Positions 6,195 through 14,854 of a stretch of DNA of 58,894 nucleotides are shown one piece after another (position 1 is the stretch's first letter; each line of letters begins with the position of its first letter). The notes below the pieces were generated by a model. It ran no database searches. It was not told the DNA's origin and was given only the letters and a program-made list of their open reading frames with translations. The stretch lies in the NCBI GenBank assembly GCA_903910585.1, contig CAIWAH010000098.1, positions 1 through 58,894 on the forward strand. Reading direction: 5' to 3'. The stretch comes from an uncultured Verrucomicrobiota bacterium (lineage in GTDB: Bacteria > Verrucomicrobiota > Verrucomicrobiia > Limisphaerales > UBA9464). The position numbers and the translations under genes are program-made.

Positions 6195-8863
6195 TCCCGC
6201 ACCACCCCGAACAGCGCGGCGCCTTCCGGCAACGCGCCGACCTCGAACGTGAGTTCGGTGCCGTCAGCCAGCACGGGCTCGCCCACGTTGAGCCAGCCAT
6301 CGGCGGGCAGGCCGGTCCACGCCTGCAGCCAGTGGCGCTTTCCGGGAATTGCCGTGCAGTGCAGGCGCACGGTGTCCGGCGCAATCACTTCCGGTCCGTT
6401 CAACGCGGGCGCCGGCAGCACCCCAAGGAATTCCAGACCATTGGCAAGCAGCACGGTCCGCTTCACCGCCGGAGCCACGGTCTCGACCGGGAAGCCGAAC
6501 AGCAGCGTCCGGCCGCCGCCGCTCGAGCCGTCGTAGGCCACGGCCGCGGCGCCGGGTCTGCCGCCGGCGTATTCGAGGGCCGCCTGCGCGCCGAAGCCGG
6601 CCGGGGTCAGGACGTCGGGGAAGTTGACCGCGTAACGGCCACCCGCCGCGCTGCCGAACTGGAATTCGCCCAGGTCATCGAAGCCGGCCCCGCTGGCCGG
6701 GCGCACCCGGTCGGTGCCGGCGTCGTCATCGAGATCGGTGATCAGGGCAGCGTGCAGCACGGTTTGAAGGAACTGCCGTTCCGCGGCGACGGGTCCGCTG
6801 TTCCGCCCGAGCTGCCAGGCGACTTCCGCGCCGGAAACCAGCAGGCCACCGCCGTCCTGCTGGTAGGCCGTGACCCGTTCGCGTTCCGCGGCGGAGAAGG
6901 CCTCGTCGGCCGTGGACTCATTGCCGGCCGCCCAGAGCACGGCGGGATAACCGGCGAGCGGCACGCGTCCGCTGCCCACGGCCGCGGAATGGGCCGAGTC
7001 GAATCCGAGGCCGCAGTCCGCCAGCGCCGCAGCGTATTCCACGACGTAATCGCCGGCGTTCGCGCGCGCCGGTTGGACGCGTTCGATGACAGGCCCATTG
7101 ATGACCTGGCGCGGGTTGAGGCTGCGGTCGAGCCGGTCGAAGGCGTTCACCACGAGCACCGGGGCGCGTCCCGGCACCCAGCGGCACGCGACCACCGGCG
7201 ACGGCGCGGATTCGCCGCCGGCATTGACCGCGGCGACGCGGAAGAATTCGGTGCGTTCCGGCGCGAGGTCGGTGAAGGTGAAGTCGAGGGCGTTGGTCAC
7301 GGTCTGCGGCCGGCCGAACCCGAAGCCGTCGGCGGAGCGGTAGATCACGTAACGCGCCGGCGTGAACCCGCGGGTGGCGGCGTTCCACGACACGCGGAGG
7401 CCGCCCTCGGTCAGGGTGGCGCGGACCTGCCCGGGCGGATTCGGCGCGAAGGCGAGCGGACCGCTGCCGTGGGTCGCGAAGTGCCGCACGAGCCCCCGGA
7501 AGGTGGAACTCGCCATCGCGTCGCGCACAACCGGCGAACGCAGCAGGCGGGCGTCCTCGACGCTGTCGTGGAAGGCGGTTTCGACAATCGTCGCGTCCAT
7601 TTCCCCTCCCAGCACGTCGTCGCGGATCTCGCCGAACGCATAGTCGGTGCGGGCAAACGTGAGCCCGGCAACCGAGCGGGTGAACCAGGGCGTTTCCAGT
7701 TCGCCGGCAGCCTGGAGGGCGAGCATTTCGTTTTGCAGTTCGGTCGCCAGGCCGAGCGCGAGCTCCTTTTGCCGGCGCGTCTTGGTGCCGGGGAACAGCG
7801 TGTCGTTGTTCCACAGGCCGGTGACGCCCCGGCCGCCGCCGGCGTTGCTGTGGAAGCTCACGTAGATGCGGTCGAAATGGCCGCTGGCGGCTTCGCGGTT
7901 CATCTCGGCGGCGAGGCGGATCGGCGCGCCGACGTTGTCGCTGCTGTCATCCAGCGACGCGCGGTCAAAGAGCCCGCGGTCCTGGCCCTGGCCCAGCCCG
8001 GCCTCGATCCAGTAGCGCGCGGCCTCCTCCTCGCGGGGGAAACCGCTCACGCGGGCGGGCCGGCTGCCGTCGTCGGGTCCGCGGGCGATGTCACCGAGAC
8101 CATTGCCGAAGCGGATGGCATCGGCGACGGCAACGCCGGTGACACCGTCCGCCTCAGCCTCGTTGCTGATGATGACCGCGCCTGAATCTTCGTGGCGACC
8201 GGCGGCAAAGCGGAACGTGCCGAGCCAAACCCAGCCGTGGCCCACGCGGTGATGCGGCACGCGCACCTGCGTTTCGCCGCCGGTGTGCCGGATGCGGTAA
8301 AGCTGGTTCACCCGGTTCGCGCCGTGGGCGACCCACGTGTAAACCGGATAATCCCCTGCGGCCGGCAGACTCGGAACATACGCCGCCGTGGCCGATTCTT
8401 GGGCCGTGACCGCGGCGAAGCGATACGCCGGCTGACCGGCCGCGCCGAAGAAGACCGGTCCGGACGAGACCGACCAGCCGCCGGTGAAGCGGACTCCGGC
8501 CGAGGTGTTGTCGAGCACCATTTCGTTCGTCTGGAAGCCAACCGGCCGCGTCGGGACGACCGTCGCGCCGGCCCGCCAAAGGTGGTCGGCGAACAGATTC
8601 ATCTGATCGAGGTTGCCGTAGTCCTCGACCATCAAGTTGGCGACGCCGCGCTGGGTGAACCAACGGGGATTCGCGGACGTGTTGGCGTAGGTCCAGCCAT
8701 GCCCGGCGCCGATAAACACGACGCGCCCGCTCAACGCCCCGGCCGGCTGGACGGCGGGTTGGGCCAGGGCGGGGGCCACGAGGGTCGGTGCCAGCAGGGC
8801 GATGCGACTGAACACGGCGAGAGCTTTTGACGCGGACGTAGCCGGCGCAAGTTCCGGGCGCAC
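6191..8863 (-). CDS. Secreted N-acetylmuramoyl-L-alanine amidase with inserted golvesin/xanthan-lyase-type domain
   Basis: 890 aa with a signal peptide (hydrophobic stretch ALAVFSRIALLAPTLVAPALA). VVFIGAGHGW (His55) and MVEDYG (Glu80) look like the first two zinc ligands of an Amidase_3 fold. The third is in YVSFHSNAGGG near residue 340, and ATIVETAFHDS supplies the catalytic Glu. Between them, about residues 126-250, sits a beta-rich domain ending VGHGWVWLGTFRF and VADAIRFGNG, typical of the C-terminal golvesin/xanthan lyase carbohydrate-binding domain. An Fn3 domain (about 460-560) and a ThuA/GATase-like region (about 580-800) follow, then a C-terminal beta domain. The GTG start at 8863 is inferred. 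The role is likely cell-wall or exopolysaccharide processing outside the cytoplasm. Confidence 0.75.
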   Translation of the reverse strand: MRPELAPATSASKALAVFSRIALLAPTLVAPALAQPAVQPAGALSGRVVFIGAGHGWTYANTSANPRWFTQRGVANLMVEDYGNLDQMNLFADHLWRAGATVVPTRPVGFQTNEMVLDNTSAGVRFTGGWSVSSGPVFFGAAGQPAYRFAAVTAQESATAAYVPSLPAAGDYPVYTWVAHGANRVNQLYRIRHTGGETQVRVPHHRVGHGWVWLGTFRFAAGRHEDSGAVIISNEAEADGVTGVAVADAIRFGNGLGDIARGPDDGSRPARVSGFPREEEAARYWIEAGLGQGQDRGLFDRASLDDSSDNVGAPIRLAAEMNREAASGHFDRIYVSFHSNAGGGRGVTGLWNNDTLFPGTKTRRQKELALGLATELQNEMLALQAAGELETPWFTRSVAGLTFARTDYAFGEIRDDVLGGEMDATIVETAFHDSVEDARLLRSPVVRDAMASSTFRGLVRHFATHGSGPLAFAPNPPGQVRATLTEGGLRVSWNAATRGFTPARYVIYRSADGFGFGRPQTVTNALDFTFTDLAPERTEFFRVAAVNAGGESAPSPVVACRWVPGRAPVLVVNAFDRLDRSLNPRQVINGPVIERVQPARANAGDYVVEYAAALADCGLGFDSAHSAAVGSGRVPLAGYPAVLWAAGNESTADEAFSAAERERVTAYQQDGGGLLVSGAEVAWQLGRNSGPVAAERQFLQTVLHAALITDLDDDAGTDRVRPASGAGFDDLGEFQFGSAAGGRYAVNFPDVLTPAGFGAQAALEYAGGRPGAAAVAYDGSSGGGRTLLFGFPVETVAPAVKRTVLLANGLEFLGVLPAPALNGPEVIAPDTVRLHCTAIPGKRHWLQAWTGLPADGWLNVGEPVLADGTELTFEVGALPEGAALFGVVRE

Positions 8864-9009
8864 CGGATCCGCAGAAACTGCCCGGCATTTCGCCCCTGCT
8901 GGGCCACGGATCAGATGGGTGAAGTCGCCGTCGTTGTCCGCCTATCGGTCCAGGGCGGCCGATGCACCTGCCGCCCGACTGGCTTCGGTGGCGCACTTGG
9001 GGCGGCGCG

Positions 9010-9037
9010 GGACGGCAAAACTTCCCTTTTGCCATCC
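9010..9037. promoter_or_regulatory. Hairpin in the aspS leader
   Basis: GGCAAAA-CTTCCC-TTTTGCC at 9014-9033 makes a 7-bp stem, extended by three more pairs outside one mismatch. It lies 72 bp upstream of the aspS ATG, inside the 245-bp divergent gap that must hold promoters for aspS and the amidase gene. I see no T-box or leader peptide, so its role is open. Confidence 0.4.
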
Positions 9038-9108
9038 GCCCGCCTGCTGACCAATCTCCGCCCTCATTTTCGCCGGGGAACGGGTCCGTCCCGTCCCGGC
9101 CTGACGAC

Positions 9109-10914
9109 ATGAAACGCACGCATCACTGCAACGAACTCCGCGCCGAACACGCGGGCCAGACCGTTACCCTGACCGGCTGGGTCCACTCCAAGCGCGACCT
9201 CGGCGGTGTCCTTTTCATTGACCTCCGTGACCGCGAGGGCCGCACCCAGACGGTGTTCGATCCCGCCGATTTGGCGCCGGCCGTCTTCGAGTCGGCCACG
9301 AAGCTTCATTCGGAATCCGTCATCGAGATCACCGGCAAGGTCCGCGTGCGCCCCACCGGCACCGACAATGCCAAGATCGCCACCGGGCAGATCGAGGTGC
9401 TGGTCAAGGAACTGACCATTCTCAACCACTCCGAGGTCCTGCCGTTCCCGGTGGACGACCCCGAGGTCGCCAACAAGGTCAACGAGGAGCTCCGCCTTCA
9501 GTATCGTTACCTCGACCTGCGCCGCCCGGAGATGATCCGGAATCTCCGCCTCCGCTCGAAGGTCGCCATCGCGACCCGCAGCTACATGGACGAACAGGGC
9601 TTCCTCGAGGTCGAGACGCCCACGCTCTTCAAATCGACCCCGGAAGGTGCCCGCGAATTCCTCGTCCCGAACCGCCGCGATCCCGGCACGTTCTACGCGC
9701 TCCCGCAGTCTCCCCAGCAGTTCAAGCAGATCCTCATGGTCAGCGGCGTGGAACGCTACTTCCAGCTCGCCCGTTGCTACCGCGACGAGGACCTGCGCGC
9801 CGACCGCCAGCCCGAGTTCACCCAGGTGGACATCGAGATGTCGTTCATCGACCGCGAAGACATCTACGCGCTCATCGAAGGCCTGCTGAAGAAGGTCTGG
9901 AAGACCGCGCTCAACGTGGACATTCCCACCCCCTTCAAGCGGATCAGCTTCGAGGAAGCCCTCAACCGCTGGGGCATCGACAAGCCCGACACCCGTTTCG
10001 GCATGGAGCTGGTGGACTTCACCGAGGAGTTCAAAGGCTCGAAGTTCGGCGTGTTCGGCAACTGCGTCGCCAACGGCGGCGTGGTGAAGGCCATCAACGC
10101 CCGCGGCCTCGCCGGCGCGACCCAGGGCCAGATCGAGACGATGACGGAGACCGCGAAGGGCTTCGGCGCGAAAGGCCTCGCCTACATCAAGGTCGAGAAG
10201 GGTGAATGGAAATCGCCCATCGTGAAGTTCTTCTCGGACGCCGAGAAGGCCGCGCTCACGGCCAAGCTGGAGATCCAGGAAGGCGACCTCATCCTCTTCG
10301 CCGCCGACCAGTGGCTCAACGCCTGCGAGATTCTCGGCAAGATCCGCCTCTATTGCGCCGAGGTGCTCAAGGCCCAGGGCAAGCTCACGATTGACCCGAC
10401 GCGCTTCGACTTCCTGTGGGTTGTCGAGTTCCCGCTGCTCGGCTTCGACCGCGAGATGAACCGTTGGTATTCCAGCCACCATCCCTTCACCGCGCCCGTG
10501 GCCGACGACATCCCGTTGCTCAAGACCGACCCCAAGAAGGTCCGCGGCCAGCACTACGACATCGTGGTCAACGGCGTGGAACTCGGCGGCGGCTCGATCC
10601 GGATCCACCAGCCCGACGTGCAGAAGACCATCTTCGAGGAACTGCTCCAGATCCCGCCCGAGGAGACCAAGCTGCGCTTCGGCTACATGCTGGAGGCGTT
10701 CAAGTATGGCGCGCCCCCGCACGGCGGCATCGCGCTCGGCTTCGACCGCCTCTGCGCCATCCTCTGCGGCACGACGAGCATCCGTGACGTCATCGCCTTC
10801 CCGAAGACCGCGAAGGGCGTCTGCCTGATGACGGACAGCCCGAGCCAGGTGACCGGTCGCCAGCTCCGCGACCTTCACCTCGAGGTGAAGGCGGCGGTGA
10901 AGAAGGAGGGCTGA
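9109..10914 (+). CDS. aspS: Aspartyl-tRNA synthetase
   Basis: 601 aa from the ATG at 9109 (MKRTHHCNELRAEHAG). The frame is open further upstream, but homology begins here. The enzyme charges tRNA-Asp (and in some bacteria tRNA-Asn) in the cytoplasm. The OB-fold anticodon-binding domain occupies about residues 1-105 (LTGWVHSKRDLGGVLFIDLR). The class II core follows, with motif 2 as RCYRDEDLRADRQPEFTQVD near residue 225 and motif 3 as GIALGFDRLCAILCG near 543. The bacterial GAD insertion domain lies between them (about 290-420). This is the long bacterial form. Whether it is discriminating cannot be told here because no gatCAB genes are in view. Confidence 0.97.
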   Translation: MKRTHHCNELRAEHAGQTVTLTGWVHSKRDLGGVLFIDLRDREGRTQTVFDPADLAPAVFESATKLHSESVIEITGKVRVRPTGTDNAKIATGQIEVLVKELTILNHSEVLPFPVDDPEVANKVNEELRLQYRYLDLRRPEMIRNLRLRSKVAIATRSYMDEQGFLEVETPTLFKSTPEGAREFLVPNRRDPGTFYALPQSPQQFKQILMVSGVERYFQLARCYRDEDLRADRQPEFTQVDIEMSFIDREDIYALIEGLLKKVWKTALNVDIPTPFKRISFEEALNRWGIDKPDTRFGMELVDFTEEFKGSKFGVFGNCVANGGVVKAINARGLAGATQGQIETMTETAKGFGAKGLAYIKVEKGEWKSPIVKFFSDAEKAALTAKLEIQEGDLILFAADQWLNACEILGKIRLYCAEVLKAQGKLTIDPTRFDFLWVVEFPLLGFDREMNRWYSSHHPFTAPVADDIPLLKTDPKKVRGQHYDIVVNGVELGGGSIRIHQPDVQKTIFEELLQIPPEETKLRFGYMLEAFKYGAPPHGGIALGFDRLCAILCGTTSIRDVIAFPKTAKGVCLMTDSPSQVTGRQLRDLHLEVKAAVKKEG

Positions 10915-10978
10915 CCCGTGTGGCCGGCAGCAGGCCTCTCGGGGTTCAGTCGGCAGGCCAAATCACCGGTATCCCGCC

Positions 10979-11419
10979 ATGTCCCCGGCAGATCGCCATC
11001 ACCGCTTGGTAAGCATCGGCGTGGCGTTGCACGAACGGCGACGCTACGCCGGGGCACTGGCCAAGTTCCGGCTAGCCCGCCGTCATGCCCCAGAATGTCC
11101 CGTTGTGGCCTATAACTTGGCGAACACGTTGCACATGCTGGATCAGGATGAGGAAGCCTACCTGATCTTGCGGGACTTGGTGAAGGCTGAGCCCGAGGTT
11201 TTGACCAATCGATGCGAGGCGGTGAACGGCCGCAGTCTTCAGTTGGACGCCTTCTACCTGCTGTTTCTGGTATCCGTGCACGGCCAGGGATTTTCTGAGG
11301 CGGCATTTCGTTACGCCGAAGAACACCTTCGCCGCCGTCGGAGGGGACTTCGGTCGGCGTGGTCAGCGCGGGAAGTCCGGGGACAAATCGCGGCGTTTCG
11401 CAAGGAATGGGCGACGTAG
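10979..11419 (+). CDS. Small TPR-type protein, function unknown
   Basis: 146 aa, beginning at an ATG 64 nt after aspS. Residues about 8-75 form two helix-turn-helix pairs of tetratricopeptide type: ALHERRRYAGALAKFRLARR and NLANTLHMLDQDEEAYLILRDL. A third helical hairpin follows and then an arginine-rich stretch (EEHLRRRRRGLRSAW). There is no signal peptide, so it is cytoplasmic, probably a protein-interaction module. A second, unrelated small TPR protein is at 42204-42620. Confidence 0.65.
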   Translation: MSPADRHHRLVSIGVALHERRRYAGALAKFRLARRHAPECPVVAYNLANTLHMLDQDEEAYLILRDLVKAEPEVLTNRCEAVNGRSLQLDAFYLLFLVSVHGQGFSEAAFRYAEEHLRRRRRGLRSAWSAREVRGQIAAFRKEWAT

Positions 11420-11547
11420 GGCTGAAGTCACGGTAAGCGTCCCTTCGAGCCGGCGTTGTGAAATCGGCGAAGATATCGGTTAGCTGGCTCTGAAAGCGTC
11501 GATGAACATCCAGCCAAGGATTGGCCTGCTCATTTTTCCATTTAATT

Positions 11548-12423
11548 ATGAAAAGTCCCTGCCTTGAGGTCTTACCGCCCTGGGAAATTTTGGATGAGCC
11601 ATTTGCCTCCCACTGGGCGAAGACGTTGGAGGAGGCCCTGTCGGGCGTCCATCCGCTGCGCGGAGTCAAGGTGCGGACGCTAGGGTATGACCGGCTGGCA
11701 GGGCTTTATCGCTTGGAGAGCCATCCGTTCGGCTATGCGATGGTAGATTTTCCTGCCCCGGGTGAAGTGCTCTGTGGGCCGCATAATCCGCCGTTCACGC
11801 TATATCGGAACGAAGCCGACCTGATGGAGCAGCTCATCCTCCCGATGCACCGGCCGTGGCGGGAGAATTTGCACGAAATGATCCGCAAGAGCAGACGATT
11901 CACGGTCTGGCTCACACCAAGAAGTGTGGGCCGCAACTACGATGAAAGGGCACGCCTTCCATCCCACGATCGCTTCCTTCGTCCCATCCTTAAGCTGAGC
12001 AAAGAAGCTGTAGCTTATGGAGTCGAACCGGCTTCCGAGGTGGGCCGTGCAGCAGCCGGCATTTTGAAAGCCGATCGCGGCCGTCATTGGATACTCCTTG
12101 ATCGCGAAGTAATTGCTGAGCACGAACTGTTCTGGAATGCGACGGGAAGTAGGCGCGGCACCATATTGATCCGCTGTTTTGCGAATGATTTGCTTCAGAG
12201 CGACGTTTTCACGTCCACCTATCGGCCGAACATTGTTGTCAATGCTGGGGCGGCGCATACCCCGAGCGCGCTCCGGCTCGCGAGGCAGTTTGTGGAGGAC
12301 GGCAAATCGGCTGTTGTCTGCTTGCCCCGCAACAATGGGATGCAGTGGGCCGATATCTTTGCGCCACCTCAGCTCGCGATTGAACTATTCGAAGCCGCCT
12401 TCGAAAGACGAGTCCGAGAATAA
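11548..12423 (+). CDS. Protein of unknown function
   Basis: 291 aa from the ATG at 11548. A TTG at 11521 would add nine residues. I do not recognise the family. There is no signal peptide or membrane segment, and the protein looks soluble and mixed alpha/beta. Visible blocks are YRLESHPFGYAMVDFPAPGE, RFTVWLTPRSVGRNYDER, HWILLDREVIAEHELFW and PNIVVNAGAAHTPSALRL. Codon use is less GC-rich than in neighbouring aspS and apgM, and the 128-bp upstream gap is also AT-richer, so recent acquisition is plausible. It stands alone and ends at a strong shared terminator. Confidence 0.6.
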   Translation: MKSPCLEVLPPWEILDEPFASHWAKTLEEALSGVHPLRGVKVRTLGYDRLAGLYRLESHPFGYAMVDFPAPGEVLCGPHNPPFTLYRNEADLMEQLILPMHRPWRENLHEMIRKSRRFTVWLTPRSVGRNYDERARLPSHDRFLRPILKLSKEAVAYGVEPASEVGRAAAGILKADRGRHWILLDREVIAEHELFWNATGSRRGTILIRCFANDLLQSDVFTSTYRPNIVVNAGAAHTPSALRLARQFVEDGKSAVVCLPRNNGMQWADIFAPPQLAIELFEAAFERRVRE

Positions 12424-12431
12424 TCAAAAAA

Positions 12432-12456
12432 CGCCGGCAGGGATCACCTGCCGGCG
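12432..12456. terminator. Bidirectional rho-independent terminator
   Basis: CGCCGGCAGG-GATCA-CCTGCCGGCG is a perfect 10-bp stem with a 5-nt loop. It is flanked by an A-tract on the left (AAAAAA) and by TTGTTTT on the right, so it can terminate both the unknown gene (plus) and apgM (minus), which converge on it. Confidence 0.85.
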
Positions 12457-12481
12457 CATTGTTTTCCGAAATGCCAGGGGC

Positions 12482-13711
12482 TCAGGCGCCGAACTTGTCG
12501 AACATCTTCGCGTTGGCCTGCATGTGGCGGATCAGATACTTCGCCTCCATGACGCCCAGCGAGCCGAGGTTTGCGCCGGTCTCGGTGAAGCGCTCCAGCT
12601 TGTCGTTGCCGCAACTGGCGCTGTGCAGCAGCACGGGCTGCGGATGCCAGGAGTGGCCCTTGAGCGCGCACGGCGTCGAATGGTCGCCGGTGATGACGAG
12701 CACGTCGGGCTTGCGTGCGAGCAGCACGGGCAGCGCGGCGTCGAAGTCCTCGATGGCCTTCACCTTGGCGGCGAAATTGCCGTCCTCGCCCGCCTTGTCG
12801 GTGTATTTGTAGTGGATGAAGAAGTAGTCGTAGTTCTCGTATTCGGCGACGTAGCGCTCGAACTGCTCGCGGATGGTCTGCGGTCCCTCGATCTTGGTCA
12901 TGCCGACGAGCTGGCTCAGGCCCTTATACATCGGATAGACGGCGATGGCCGCGGCCTTGAGCTGGTAACGCTGCTCGAAGGTCGGGATGTCGGGCTGGTG
13001 GGCAATGCCGCGCATGAGGAAGCCATTGGCGGGCTTTTCCTTGGCGAGCAGCGGCAGGGCGGCCTTGTAGAAGTCGGCGATGAGCTTCGCGACCTTCTTC
13101 TGCTTGGCGTTCTTGGCGTCCACCGGCTGGGCGGCGGCGATGGGCAAGCCCTCACGGTTCGGGTCGGTGTCGGTCAGCGGGCCTTCGAGGCCGGCGCCGC
13201 GGAAGACGACGACGAAGCGGTGTTCCTTGCCCGGCACGATGATGACCTGGGTGGTGCCAAGTTTCTTGATCTTGGCCGACAGGAGGCCGCACAGGCGCTC
13301 GCACACTTCGGTGGCGATACGGCCGGCGCGGCGGTCAGTGACGATGCCCTTGTCGTCGAGCGTGCAGAAGTTGGCGCGGGCGGCGACGTCGCCGTTCTTG
13401 CGCTCGATGCCGAGTCCGAGCGTCTCGATCACGCCGCGGCCGACCTCGAATTCGAGCGGGTCGTAGCCGAAGAGGCCGAGGTGGCCGGGGCCGGAACCGG
13501 GGGTGATGCCGGGGGCGACCGGAGTGAGGCGTCCCTGGGCGCAGCCGGAGCGCACGAGGGCGTCGAGGTTGGGGGTCTTGGCGGCTTCGAGGGGGGTCAG
13601 GTTGCCCTGCGCGGCCGTCGCGATGTCACCCAGTCCATCCAGCACCACGAGGGCGAGCTTGGCGCCGGTCTTGATCGTCAGTTTCGAATAAACGTCGTCC
13701 AGTTTGCTCAT
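12482..13711 (-). CDS. apgM: 2,3-bisphosphoglycerate-independent phosphoglycerate mutase, archaeal type
   Basis: 409 aa, the normal size for the ApgM branch of the alkaline-phosphatase superfamily. It interconverts 3- and 2-phosphoglycerate in glycolysis and gluconeogenesis, in the cytoplasm and with metal. KLALVVLDGLGD near residue 18 supplies the first metal-binding Asp. TPGSGPGHLGLFGYDP near 70-85 carries the family's Ser region. VITGDHSTPCALKGHSWHP near 345 carries the C-terminal Asp and His ligands. The start ATG is at 13711 with no clear ribosome site. It diverges from dapB, and its transcript ends at the hairpin at 12432-12456. Confidence 0.93.
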   Translation of the reverse strand: MSKLDDVYSKLTIKTGAKLALVVLDGLGDIATAAQGNLTPLEAAKTPNLDALVRSGCAQGRLTPVAPGITPGSGPGHLGLFGYDPLEFEVGRGVIETLGLGIERKNGDVAARANFCTLDDKGIVTDRRAGRIATEVCERLCGLLSAKIKKLGTTQVIIVPGKEHRFVVVFRGAGLEGPLTDTDPNREGLPIAAAQPVDAKNAKQKKVAKLIADFYKAALPLLAKEKPANGFLMRGIAHQPDIPTFEQRYQLKAAAIAVYPMYKGLSQLVGMTKIEGPQTIREQFERYVAEYENYDYFFIHYKYTDKAGEDGNFAAKVKAIEDFDAALPVLLARKPDVLVITGDHSTPCALKGHSWHPQPVLLHSASCGNDKLERFTETGANLGSLGVMEAKYLIRHMQANAKMFDKFGA

Positions 13712-14097
13712 AAAGCGGCGGCCAGCCTAAAGGCCGGGGGGCCGGGGTCAACCGGCGGTTCGGTGACACGAGCAAGCGGGGCGTTTCCGGACACCGGGTG
13801 CGAGGGGACGCGCCGCAAAGTGCTGCCGGTATCTTACCGGCAGCGGCGGCACGGGAAGGCCGCGAATCGGAACCGGCTGACGGAACGGGCAGAAGGCTAC
13901 TGGGCGATAGCCCACGCGTGGCGCGGCGGCCTCCGGCCAGAGCCAAAGCCCGCACCGGACGTTCACTGAGAAGAATTGACTCCCTATCACGGGGCCTACC
14001 GGTTGGAAACCGGCAGCCCTTTCAGGGCGGCCCGAGGCCGGGCGCCGGCGCTACGGTCTGGCACAAGCCTCCGGCTTGCGGCAGGCTCACCGGCCTC
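13712..14097. repeat. 386-bp divergent spacer with a cluster of palindromes
   Basis: This is the only stretch over 300 bp without a gene. Palindromes seen: 13822-13844, GCTGCCGGTA-TCT-TACCGGCAGC (10-bp perfect stem); 13999-14013, CCGGTT-GGA-AACCGG; 14016-14028, GCCCT-TTC-AGGGC; and 14064-14078, CAAGCC-TCC-GGCTTG. The last ends 19 nt before the dapB ATG. Promoters for apgM and dapB must be in here, but I cannot place them. The elements look like extragenic palindromes of several types stacked together. Confidence 0.7.
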
Positions 14098-14832
14098 ATG
14101 ACGAAGCTCATTATCAACGGCGCCAAGGGGCGCATGGGCCAGACGCTGATCACCTGCGCCGGCCGGATTCCGGAACTGCAGGTCGTGGCCGGCACCGATG
14201 TCGGCGACGATCTGGCCGCCCACCTGGCCGGCTGCGACGCGGTCATTGATTTCACCCTGCATCACGCGACGGCCGACGTTGCGAGCCTGTGTGCGGCCCA
14301 CGGCAAGGCCCTCGTCATCGGCACCACCGGCCACAACGAATCCGAGAAGGCGGCCATCCGCGCGGCCGCCGCGAAGATCCCGATGGTCTGGGCCACCAAC
14401 TTCTCCACCGGCGTGAACACCCTGTTCTGGCTGACCCGCAAGGCCGCGGAAATTCTCGGGCCGGGCTTCGATCTGGAGGTCGTGGAAATGCATCACCGGC
14501 TGAAGAAGGACGCGCCGAGCGGCACCGCGACGACCCTGCTCGAGATCCTTGCCGACGTGCGCAAGGTGCAGTTGGCCGAGGCGCTCCGCCATGGCCGTCA
14601 GGGCATCACCGGCGAACGGACCGCGTCGGAGATCGGCATCCATGCCCTGCGGGGCGGCGATGTCGTCGGTGACCACACGGTGATCTTCGCCGCGAACGGC
14701 GAACGGGTGGAGCTGACGCACAAGGCCAGCAGCCGCGAGACCTTTGCCAACGGAGCCCTCCGCGCCGCCCAGTGGGTCGTGGGTCGTGCGCCCGGCATCT
14801 ACGACATGCAGGATGTGCTGGGGCTCAAGTGA
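14098..14832 (+). CDS. dapB: 4-hydroxy-tetrahydrodipicolinate reductase
   Basis: 244 aa from the ATG at 14098, which lies within an upstream open frame made of repeats. Homology starts exactly at MTKLIINGAKGRMGQ. DapB reduces hydroxy-tetrahydrodipicolinate with NAD(P)H in the lysine and meso-diaminopimelate pathway, feeding peptidoglycan. The Rossmann nucleotide site is NGAKGRMG (residues 7-14). The catalytic block is EMHHRLKKDAPSGTA near 129-143, with the His and Lys of the family. ATNFSTGVN precedes it. The protein is slightly shorter than E. coli DapB, as in many bacteria. It is first in a tight set with ycxB-like (22-nt gap) and folK. Confidence 0.95.
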   Translation: MTKLIINGAKGRMGQTLITCAGRIPELQVVAGTDVGDDLAAHLAGCDAVIDFTLHHATADVASLCAAHGKALVIGTTGHNESEKAAIRAAAAKIPMVWATNFSTGVNTLFWLTRKAAEILGPGFDLEVVEMHHRLKKDAPSGTATTLLEILADVRKVQLAEALRHGRQGITGERTASEIGIHALRGGDVVGDHTVIFAANGERVELTHKASSRETFANGALRAAQWVVGRAPGIYDMQDVLGLK

Positions 14833-14854
14833 GCGGTCCAACTTCTGGGACACC

